Shown one piece after another: positions 46,671 to 54,102 of a stretch of 64,000 bases of DNA (its first letter is position 1; the number at the start of each line of letters is the position of its first letter). The DNA comes from Pseudomonadota bacterium. GTDB taxonomy: Bacteria; Pseudomonadota; Gammaproteobacteria; JAKAQQ01. The translations under genes were made by a program, and so were the position numbers. Below the pieces are notes generated by a model. It was given only the letters and a program-made list of their open reading frames with translations, did not search any database and had not been told where the DNA came from. Location: positions 62,001 through 126,000 of the forward strand of contig JAJZIH010000002.1 of NCBI GenBank assembly GCA_021810635.1, given 5' to 3'.

Positions 46671-49454
46671 GTGAAATCTCCGAAAACCCTATCGATCCTT
46701 GCCCTGTGTGGGGCCATTGGCCTCGCTCCGGTGTCCGGTGTCCACGCGACGCAGGTTCCCAACCGCCGGAATGTGACCGGACCAGTCGTGGTGCGCGAGG
46801 TCAATGCCGCCCGGTTCTCGCATGTCCTGCCGACCGGACGCATCGTCTCTCCGCGTGGACGGATTCAGGGCACCCCCAATTTCGTCACGGCTCTCCTGCC
46901 CTGGGGACCTGATGTGGCGGTTCTCAACAACGGAGCCACCCGTTTCCAGGATCTCACCCTGTATGCCGCTCGGTCACTGGAGGAGGTTGCGCGTCTCGTG
47001 GCGATGAAAGGACCGGTTGCGGATTTGAAGGGAACCGTGGCCGCCATCGGGCATCAGAGTTTCTTTCAGGGGATGGCACTCGGTGTCCGGGGGAGGCGTC
47101 TTTTCGTGGCGGGAGGGGTGAGCGACGATGTATTGGCCCTCGTCCGGCAGGGTGGCCATGTCGTGGTTCTCCGGCGTTACCCCTTGACCTGGCAGCCCTT
47201 CCAGAGTCGGCAGTACCCTTATCACTACGCCGGGCATCACGCGGGTTCTGCCCGTCTTTTCTACCCGGACGCCGTTGCCGCGGGTCCGCACGGCCGCCAT
47301 CTGTTCGCGAGCGGCCTTCTGGCCAACAGCCTCGCACGGATCAATCTCCGGAGCGGCCACGTCCGCTACCTTAATGTGGGCCCGTACCCATACGCCCTGG
47401 CCTTTGCCGATCACGGGAAGAGGCTTGTCGTGAGCCTCTGGGGAAGCAACCGGGTGGCTGTGGTGGAGCCCCGTCGCATGGGGCTCGCCGGCACGGTCCG
47501 GCTCGGTCCGCCGACCGGACCCGGTAACACCCGGGCCGGGATCCATCCCACGGCGCTGGTCGCCATTCGCGGGACTCCCAATGTGCTGGTGGCCCTGTCT
47601 AACGTGGACCGGGTGGTCCGGGTGAATGTCCGCTCACTCCGGGAGACGGGGGAACTGGAAGACAGCCCCTATCCCGGTGCGCCTCCCGGTAGCTATCCCG
47701 ATGCCCTGGCCGTTTCCAAGGGGCGGATTTTTGTGGCGAACGCGGGTAACAACGACATTGCCGTGTTTTCCCTCGGAAGCGGCAAGCCGCTCGGACTCAT
47801 CCCCACCGGATGGTACCCAACGTCGCTGGCGATCCGGGGCGGGGCGCTCTATATCGCTTCCGCCAAGGGTCTGGGTTCAGGCCCCAACGTCGAGCACCAA
47901 TGGGTGGGTGACATGATGGGCGGGCTCGTGCAGAAGGTCGACCTCGACGAACTGTCACGGCACGGATCCGGATGGACCCGGGATGTCCTCCGCGATGACG
48001 GTTTTACGGAGGCGCAGCGCACGGAGCGCCATCGGGCCGATGGGCAGATCGCCCGCTGGTTGCGTCAGCGTATCCGGTATGTGGTCTTTATCCTGAGGGA
48101 AAACAAGACGTTCGACGAGGACTTTGGGGATTATGGCCCGGCCGGCCGGTGGGCCGACCCTCATCTCGATCTTTTCGGTCCGCGGGAGCTCCCCAATCTC
48201 TACGACCTGGCCCATCGGGGGACCCTGTTCGTGAACTTTATGGCGGACGGCGAAGTGACCGCACAGGGCCACCAGTGGACGACTGCGGCATCGGATTCCG
48301 ATTTCGTGCAACGGACCTGGCCGGAATACTATTCGGGTCGGGGACTGGTCGCCAACCCCGGCTGGACGCAATCGCTGATTCCGGGTGGGGCGACGGGGAC
48401 GGGAGGTGTGCCCCTCGGGGTGGACAACCCATATGCCATCTACGAGAACCTTTCGGCACTGGGTGCTTGGTCCAACCCCTGGATCAGCTATCCGGGCCGC
48501 CTGTTTCTTTTCAACGATCTGCTCGACCACCGAGTGTCTTTCGAGGATTTCGGCGAGTTTGTTTCGCGGTCCGAAGCGGGGAACATCTCCCCGGCCATGC
48601 ACCGGCACCTGGCCATGCGTGTGCCAGGATGGGACCGGATGCTGCTCGATACATTCCGCGAGCACCGGGCCGTGGCTTGGCTCAAGGCCCATACGGGGGC
48701 CCGCTTCCCCCATTTCATCTACATCTGGCTGCCGGATGACCATACGGCCGGCCGCTCTCCCTGCTATTACACACCCGACTATTATGTTGCCAACAACGAT
48801 TACGCGACCGCCCGCTTCATCCATTACCTGTCCACCACCCCCCAGTGGAGGCACATGGTGGTGTTTATGACGGAAGACGATGCCCAATCCGGTGCGGATC
48901 ACATCAATGCCCACCGGACCCTGGCTCTCGCGGTAGGCCCGTGGGTGAAGAGAGGCCACCTCGAAACGCACCTTTACTCCCAGGTCAATCTTTTGAAGAC
49001 TGTGGAGGCGATCTTTGGTCTCCCCCCCCTGTCGCAGTGGGATCAGAATGCACGCGTCTTTTCCGGTCTGTGGACGCGCCATCCGGATTTTGCCCGTACC
49101 CCGGTTCTGCCGATGCGGATCCGGATGGCCTTCAATGCAGGGGCCTGCAGCCATTACACACTGATGCGCCAGGAAGCCGGAGCCCATGGCCATCGTTTGC
49201 CGCCTAACTGGAAGGCCTGGTACCGGTCCCGTCAGCTACCCCGCACCGGATCCGGCAACGGGTCGATTCCGGATCCCCGGGAGGCCTATTCACCCACCAC
49301 CCTGCTCAAGGTCCCCGGACCGGAACAGATGAAGCAGGAATGGGTGGCCAGCAAGGGCGTGAAGTCCTACGCGGCGGTTATGGCCTACCTCAAGCACTAT
49401 GCCGCCCGCCGGAAGGCTCCCGTGTCGGCCTACGAGGGTGGAGGGGGGCATTAG
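46671..49454 (+). CDS. Beta-propeller (YncE-like) / phosphoesterase fusion, secreted
   Basis: The GTG at 46671 (AGGAG six bases upstream) yields 927 residues with a signal peptide (TLSILALCGAIGLAPVSGVHA). About residues 60-440 form YVTN/YncE-type propeller repeats (for example NRVAVVEPRRMGLAGTV and NNDIAVFSLGSGKPLGLIPT). From about 465 onward there is a phosphoesterase-family domain (PF04185) with VVFILRENKTFDEDFGDYG, HQWTTAASDS, YIWLPDDHTAG and FMTEDDAQSGADHINAHRTL. The catalytic acidic, threonine and histidine residues are present. Related proteins hydrolyse phosphate esters such as phosphatidylcholine. The Pho-box promoter beside it suggests phosphate scavenging. The substrate is unproven. 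Confidence 0.85.
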   Translation: MKSPKTLSILALCGAIGLAPVSGVHATQVPNRRNVTGPVVVREVNAARFSHVLPTGRIVSPRGRIQGTPNFVTALLPWGPDVAVLNNGATRFQDLTLYAARSLEEVARLVAMKGPVADLKGTVAAIGHQSFFQGMALGVRGRRLFVAGGVSDDVLALVRQGGHVVVLRRYPLTWQPFQSRQYPYHYAGHHAGSARLFYPDAVAAGPHGRHLFASGLLANSLARINLRSGHVRYLNVGPYPYALAFADHGKRLVVSLWGSNRVAVVEPRRMGLAGTVRLGPPTGPGNTRAGIHPTALVAIRGTPNVLVALSNVDRVVRVNVRSLRETGELEDSPYPGAPPGSYPDALAVSKGRIFVANAGNNDIAVFSLGSGKPLGLIPTGWYPTSLAIRGGALYIASAKGLGSGPNVEHQWVGDMMGGLVQKVDLDELSRHGSGWTRDVLRDDGFTEAQRTERHRADGQIARWLRQRIRYVVFILRENKTFDEDFGDYGPAGRWADPHLDLFGPRELPNLYDLAHRGTLFVNFMADGEVTAQGHQWTTAASDSDFVQRTWPEYYSGRGLVANPGWTQSLIPGGATGTGGVPLGVDNPYAIYENLSALGAWSNPWISYPGRLFLFNDLLDHRVSFEDFGEFVSRSEAGNISPAMHRHLAMRVPGWDRMLLDTFREHRAVAWLKAHTGARFPHFIYIWLPDDHTAGRSPCYYTPDYYVANNDYATARFIHYLSTTPQWRHMVVFMTEDDAQSGADHINAHRTLALAVGPWVKRGHLETHLYSQVNLLKTVEAIFGLPPLSQWDQNARVFSGLWTRHPDFARTPVLPMRIRMAFNAGACSHYTLMRQEAGAHGHRLPPNWKAWYRSRQLPRTGSGNGSIPDPREAYSPTTLLKVPGPEQMKQEWVASKGVKSYAAVMAYLKHYAARRKAPVSAYEGGGGH

Positions 49455-49503
49455 GCCAACCCGGGGCGAAGTCAACCGAAGGAAAACGGTGACGTTTCCC
49501 GAT

Positions 49504-49529
49504 ACGCACCAAATGGTGCGTGCTATCAT
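49504..49529 (+). promoter_or_regulatory. Palindrome overlapping an extended -10 promoter for the SlyB-like gene
   Basis: A 7-bp perfect inverted repeat, ACGCACC-AAAT-GGTGCGT (49504-49521), is followed at once by TGCTATCAT (49521-49529), an extended -10 (TGn plus TATCAT). The layout suggests a dimeric repressor site that would block the promoter. No regulator gene lies next to it. Confidence 0.4.
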
Positions 49530-49567
49530 TCCCTCTGGTATCCGGCAGTTGGGAAACGAGGCTTTTT

Positions 49568-50056
49568 ATGATGCGTAAGTTAATGATTTTACTGGCTTTG
49601 ATGGGGGTCGTGGTGGTTGCTGGCTGTGCCAGTAACCTGGGAGGCAGCTCCTATTACCGGGGTGAGGCGCGGGTCATCCAACGCGTACGCCTTGGCACGC
49701 TGGTTGCGGTCCGTTTTGTCACCCTTTCGGGGGGGCAGGCACGTGGGCAGATCACGAACGGCGATATTGGAACGGTGGTCGGCGGGGTTGCCGGCGGGAT
49801 TGCAGGCAGTGCGATTGGCGGCGGTCGGGGGGCGGCACTGGCGACGGTCGGGGGGGTGGTGCTCGGTGCCATTGCCGGACATGCCATCGGACATTCAACC
49901 GGGAAGGTTCCTGGAGTTCAGCTGACGGTACGTCTGGACAGTGGCCGTCTGATAGCCATCGTACAACAGCAGGGCCATACCTCCTGGGCCAGCGGTGAGC
50001 GCGTTCAGGTGCTCTATTCTCCGGACGGCATTGTCCGCGTCCAACCGCTCAACTGA
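49568..50056 (+). CDS. Glycine-zipper outer-membrane lipoprotein (SlyB/Pcp-like)
   Basis: ATG 49568 begins MMRKLMILLALMGVVVVAGC, a lipoprotein signal with Cys20 as lipid anchor (ATG 49571 gives the same with one residue less). A glycine-zipper region VVGGVAGGIAGSAIGGG and VVLGAIAGHAIGHSTG follows (about residues 75-117), then a strand pair with VQVLYSPDGIVRVQPLN. This is the SlyB/Pcp-type family of about 160 residues. SlyB is a PhoPQ-regulated envelope-stress lipoprotein in enteric bacteria; nothing here shows that control. Confidence 0.82.
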   Translation: MMRKLMILLALMGVVVVAGCASNLGGSSYYRGEARVIQRVRLGTLVAVRFVTLSGGQARGQITNGDIGTVVGGVAGGIAGSAIGGGRGAALATVGGVVLGAIAGHAIGHSTGKVPGVQLTVRLDSGRLIAIVQQQGHTSWASGERVQVLYSPDGIVRVQPLN

Positions 50057-50305
50057 ACTGCGGTCTGCCGGGACCCTGTGGAAACGGATACGCGCAGTGC
50101 TCCCGATGAGAGGGTTGGAATGCCGTTTGATGCGGGGGGCGGGCGTAACCAGCCGAAGCCCCGAGTGGATGCATGGCTGATTCGTCGGTGACTGACCCGT
50201 ATCCGCCCGTCCGTCGGGAGACGGCATTGGGACGCGCGTTGGAAGGAGAGCGCACATGGATCACGGAGGTTGACCCGATGGGGGCATGGGGTGAAGGCTG
50301 GCCCT

Positions 50306-51736
50306 TCAAAGCGGAGGAGGGGAAATGTCGTCGATCACGTTAAATTGCCCGGCGGCGGCGATCTTTTCCTGAGGGGTCCGGCGCAAACGCCACCCGACGA
50401 TCCCGAGACAGAGAAGGATGAAGAGGGGGGCCAATGCGAGTCGGGGCGAAGGCGGAACCAGGGTCAGGATCATGGCAGCGGCGATGAGCAATGTGGCCGT
50501 TCCCGGAATTACCCAATGCAGGAGCCAATGGCTTCGCCCCGTTCTGCGGGAGAACGGTCCGAGCGCACAGTTGGCCACGATGTGGCCTAGAAAGAGTCCC
50601 AGGCTGCTCAGGGTGATGAGCAGAATGTAGCCGTGGAAAGGACCCAACCAGAAGCCGGCAGCCAGGGAGACGGCAGCGGCTGCGATCGTGGTCGCGATCA
50701 GGGCCAGCGAGGGATTGCGCCGCGCATCGGTCCGGCCGAACCGCTCTGGAAACACGACACCGTCCCGGCCCAACGCAAAAATCATCCGTGCGCAGCTGAG
50801 CAGGGGGGCCAGGCTCCCGGCGAGCATCGAGTTCGCAATGAGCAGGAGGATGAGCCAGGCCAGGGTGGTCGAGTGGAGGACCTCCTGTACGAGAATGGCA
50901 CCCGGCACGAGCGACCGGGCGAAGCTGCCCATTCGGGTATAGCCCCAAGCCACCGTCAGTGCATAGGCCATGAGCAGGAACAGGACTGACGAGAAGAGGA
51001 AAGCCGCGATGACGGCCTGCCGGATGCGCTTTTGGGGAGACCGGGTTTCCTCGCCCAGGGCGACGGCCGCCGAAGAGCCGGAAACAGCAAACATGGCGAT
51101 CAGGACCCCGTGTCCGAAGCCGCTCAGGCCGCCTTTGGCCCAGAGGGGATTCAGGACCTGCCAGGTCACGGGGTGCGGGGAGTCGACGATCAGCAGGATC
51201 GACAGGATGAACAGAACGATGATTTCGGCGGTTCCTGTCCAGACCGCGTAACGCAATGAGGGGCGGATACCTTTGAGTGCCAGCAGCAGGACCACTCCAT
51301 AAAACAGGAGAGTGACCGGCCACCAGAGCCATCCCGGAGCAGCGATGCCCAGGAAGTGACGGAGGACTCCGGGGAGGAAGACGCCACCCACGAAAACGGT
51401 GGCATTGGTCAGGATGTTGAAGTAGGAAATCAGGAACAGGAAGGCGCCATAAATGGCCCAGCGGCTTCCCAGTCCTTGGGCAATGTAGCTGTAAAACCCG
51501 CCGGCCGAGGCGATCGACTTGGCGAACTGGAGCGTGGTATTGATCATGAGTCCGGCCGTGATGACGCCGGCGAGCATGGCGAGCGGTAGCGCACCCTGAG
51601 CATAGACGGCGGCACCGGTCAGGGTCGCTGCCATGGCCCCTGCCGGGGCGATCAGCGAGATCGACTGGTAAGTCAGCTGCCAGAAGCCGACCGCATCACG
51701 GTCCAGCGTCTGTGATCCGGTGCCGTTCCGACGCAT
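50306..51736 (-). CDS. APC-superfamily amino-acid permease
   Basis: The 476-residue protein has about twelve to fourteen membrane helices and the APC N terminus (LTYQSISLIAPAGAMAATLT). GGFYSYIAQGLG, VSGSSAAVALGEETRSPQKR and FALGRDGVVFPERFG with NPSLALIATT mark the family. It is divergent from the other APC permease at 39075 and probably transports a different amino acid or peptide-derived substrate. It lies just downstream of the S10 carboxypeptidase gene (26 bases), which may supply amino acids to it. Confidence 0.85.
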   Translation of the reverse strand: MRRNGTGSQTLDRDAVGFWQLTYQSISLIAPAGAMAATLTGAAVYAQGALPLAMLAGVITAGLMINTTLQFAKSIASAGGFYSYIAQGLGSRWAIYGAFLFLISYFNILTNATVFVGGVFLPGVLRHFLGIAAPGWLWWPVTLLFYGVVLLLALKGIRPSLRYAVWTGTAEIIVLFILSILLIVDSPHPVTWQVLNPLWAKGGLSGFGHGVLIAMFAVSGSSAAVALGEETRSPQKRIRQAVIAAFLFSSVLFLLMAYALTVAWGYTRMGSFARSLVPGAILVQEVLHSTTLAWLILLLIANSMLAGSLAPLLSCARMIFALGRDGVVFPERFGRTDARRNPSLALIATTIAAAAVSLAAGFWLGPFHGYILLITLSSLGLFLGHIVANCALGPFSRRTGRSHWLLHWVIPGTATLLIAAAMILTLVPPSPRLALAPLFILLCLGIVGWRLRRTPQEKIAAAGQFNVIDDISPPPL

Positions 51737-51762
51737 GCCCGTTTCTCTTCCAGAACCAGTCT

Positions 51763-53301
51763 TTAGTGGTGATCCGGGGCAAGAACCTCGTGGTAGAACT
51801 GGATCAGGTTGCGGTCGAGGTGCGCGAGGGTCGCCGGGTGCAGGTAGAGCATGTGCCCGGAGTGGTAGAAGTGAAAATGAACCCGCGCCATGAGCGCGTG
51901 AGGTAGCTTCATGTGGGCAAAATCGAACTCAGTCTTGTAGAACGGGGTTGCAAGATCGAAATAGCCGTTGCCGGAGAAGATCTGGAGATAGGGGTTTTTC
52001 CTCATCGCATCCGCCAGATTGGGGGCGACGTCGGGCAGGGGCCAGGCGTACCGCGTGCCTGGGAAACGGTGGTTCCAGTTCCATTTCCGTATGACTTGGC
52101 CGTTCATGATCCGATAGGGACGATGGGCCACGTAATGCAAGCGGTCCCGGACGTACGCATTGAACGCCGCCGTGAAAGCGGGGGAGACGGCGGCCATGAG
52201 TGCGCCATAGTCGGGAAACTCCTCGGCACCGTCACGGTTGATCCCGGTGAAGCGGGCATCGAGCCGGCCGATGAACCGTTCATGCCCCTGGTTTCTCAGC
52301 AGCTGGGCGCGGAAACGGCTGGGGGTCACCCGCAGGTGGACCGCTGCGAGAAAGCGGGTGCTCAGGCCCGTATATTCATGGAGCTTGGCCAGTACGGCGG
52401 CCTTTCTGGCCGGGCTGAGGCGGCTTCCCTGGAAAAGCGCATAGGCGTAAGAGGTGCGCGCAAACCGTTCGACTTTTCGGATGAGGGGGGCGAGATGCGC
52501 CGGATGCTCGGGCAGGACGTGGTGATACCAGGCAACAGCGGTGTAGGAGGGCAGGTAGGTCACGTAACGCAGATCCGTACCCGGCCAGGAATCCCCGTAG
52601 TTCAGGATGGAGGACAGGAGGATCACGCCATTGCAGGTGATGCCCTGCCCCTCCAGATAGTCCACGAGATTGGCCGACCGGGTTGTCCCGTAGCTTTCCC
52701 CGAGCAAGAACTTGGGCGAGTTCCAGCGGTTGTTCTGGCTGATATAGTGCTCGATGAACTGCCCGAAGGAGCGCACGTCGGCATCAACCCCCCAGAAGCC
52801 CTTGTTCCGCCCCACTCCAACGACGTGGCTGTATCCGGTGCCAACTGCGTCGATGAACACCAGATCGGTGACCGGCAACAGACTCGACGGACTGGAAATC
52901 ACGCGGTAGGGTGGGGGTGGAGTGACCCGGGCATTGGCCGTGACGGCTCGTACGGCACCGAGTCCGCCCATGAGCAGCCAGACCGTGGAAGAGCCGGGGC
53001 CGCCGTTGTAGACGAAGGTGATCGGCCGCTGGGAGGGATGGCGGACGCCGGAACGGGTATAGGCCACGTAAAACATGCTGGCCGTCGGCTGGTTCTTGCG
53101 GTTCTTGAGAATGAGGGTACCTGCGGTTGCGGTATAGGGAATGCGGTGGCCATCCACCACGACCACGCCGTGGCTGACACTGCGCCGGGCCCGGATCGGT
53201 TGGGCAGGGAAGGCAGGATGCCGGGCCGGCAGGTGTGCCCAGGCTCCTGTGGAAGTCATGCTCAGAATGGCCAAGAGACCGGCTTTGCCGAGTTGACGCA
53301 T
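51763..53301 (-). CDS. Secreted serine carboxypeptidase, family S10
   Basis: The start at ATG 53301 has a strong AGGAGG six bases upstream; the longer frame is not needed. Of 512 residues, the first about 22 are a signal peptide (KAGLLAILSMTSTGAWA). The catalytic triad is intact: Ser203 in FLLGESYGTTRSANL, Asp449 in SGNGYFDLATPF and His483 in FYHSGHMLYL. GGPGSSTVWLLMGGLG is the oxyanion-hole region. S10 enzymes remove C-terminal amino acids and work at acidic pH, so a role in peptide use in an acidic periplasm or medium fits. It pairs with the APC permease downstream. Confidence 0.88.
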   Translation of the reverse strand: MRQLGKAGLLAILSMTSTGAWAHLPARHPAFPAQPIRARRSVSHGVVVVDGHRIPYTATAGTLILKNRKNQPTASMFYVAYTRSGVRHPSQRPITFVYNGGPGSSTVWLLMGGLGAVRAVTANARVTPPPPYRVISSPSSLLPVTDLVFIDAVGTGYSHVVGVGRNKGFWGVDADVRSFGQFIEHYISQNNRWNSPKFLLGESYGTTRSANLVDYLEGQGITCNGVILLSSILNYGDSWPGTDLRYVTYLPSYTAVAWYHHVLPEHPAHLAPLIRKVERFARTSYAYALFQGSRLSPARKAAVLAKLHEYTGLSTRFLAAVHLRVTPSRFRAQLLRNQGHERFIGRLDARFTGINRDGAEEFPDYGALMAAVSPAFTAAFNAYVRDRLHYVAHRPYRIMNGQVIRKWNWNHRFPGTRYAWPLPDVAPNLADAMRKNPYLQIFSGNGYFDLATPFYKTEFDFAHMKLPHALMARVHFHFYHSGHMLYLHPATLAHLDRNLIQFYHEVLAPDHH

Positions 53302-53437
53302 GGTGCACCTCCTGCTTGGGCCCAGTGAGGGCCGTGGCGGCTGTGGTTGGGGATGGGCCGGGAGGCAGGGGGCGTCCGGCACACGCCCGCTATCCTATAG
53401 CACCGGCGTACGGATGCCAAATCCGTTGGTGGGCGGA

Positions 53438-54043
53438 TCAGAGGATCGAGGTGACCCTCCAGGGGGCCCTTGATCCGATAAAACCGTCCTGCACGATGAG
53501 CGAATGATGGCCAACCCGGAAAAGAGACCGGCGGGCCCAAAACCAGGGAGGGAGCCGGCCGAGCTGTATACGGGCCGCTTCATAGAGCGGGTGTCCGGTC
53601 CGCACATGGGCGATTTCGAGGCGAATCCGCTGGCCTCGTTTTTCTCCAAACAGGCGGTCACCGAGTGGAGTCGTTCCCAGTTGAACCAGCCAGGGCTCCT
53701 CATCGAGTGTTTCGTCTGGAATCACGGTCGAGGCGAATACCCAAGGTTCCGAGTCCGAAAAAAAGGCGACCTCCCGACGCAGACCGGAAACGGAACCGGT
53801 CGACCCGAGAAGATGAATCTCCTCGGCATCGAGGGCGGTGCGTACTTCAAGGAAGGGGACCAGCCGGAGGTGTTCCCCCGCCCATTTCCTGAGCTTTGCG
53901 GTGAGAGAGCCCTCATCGGTGAGCCACGGCCAGACCGGATCCCCACGGGCACCGCTCCACCAGTCGGGATGATGCCACCCGCCGGTCAACGAAGATTGTG
54001 CTCTCATGACAAGCGAGGGTTCATGGTCAGCCGTGGGAAGCAA
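53438..54043 (-). CDS. ubiC: Chorismate lyase UbiC
   Basis: The 201-residue protein has the UbiC layout: WPWLTDEGSLTAKLRKWAG, GLRREVAFFSDSEPWVFA, STVIPDETLDE, LGTTPLGDRLFGEK and WARRSLFRVGHHSLIVQ. In characterised UbiC the C-terminal signature carries a catalytic Glu (T-E-L-F-L); here the matching stretch is VQDGFIG, so Asp takes its place. UbiC converts chorismate to 4-hydroxybenzoate, the first committed step of ubiquinone synthesis. The TTG start at 54043 is uncertain, and ATG 54007 is possible. It follows recG after 59 bases, and ubiA is not here. Confidence 0.85.
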   Translation of the reverse strand: MLPTADHEPSLVMRAQSSLTGGWHHPDWWSGARGDPVWPWLTDEGSLTAKLRKWAGEHLRLVPFLEVRTALDAEEIHLLGSTGSVSGLRREVAFFSDSEPWVFASTVIPDETLDEEPWLVQLGTTPLGDRLFGEKRGQRIRLEIAHVRTGHPLYEAARIQLGRLPPWFWARRSLFRVGHHSLIVQDGFIGSRAPWRVTSIL

Positions 54044-54102
54044 AGGGATAGGCTCTGAACTTGGGCATTATAGCCGTAGAAAAAGGGTCATTGGCTTGGG
54101 TT

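Noticed and set aside
47955-49193. 412-codon minus-strand frame inside the phosphoesterase gene
   Set aside because: It is opposite the conserved phosphoesterase domain and has no start signal or known motif.
50172-50342. 56-codon plus-strand frame (starts MADSSVTDPYPP) between the SlyB-like gene and the APC permease
   Set aside because: Third-base composition is average, there is no clear ribosome site, and the end overlaps the 3' part of the permease on the other strand. No family is recognisable.
51913-53328. 471-codon plus-strand frame opposite the S10 carboxypeptidase
   Set aside because: The minus-strand gene has a full catalytic triad, signal peptide and strong ribosome site, so this is a shadow.
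53504-54058. Plus-strand frame opposite ubiC
   Set aside because: The UbiC motifs are on the minus strand and the plus product is not protein-like.
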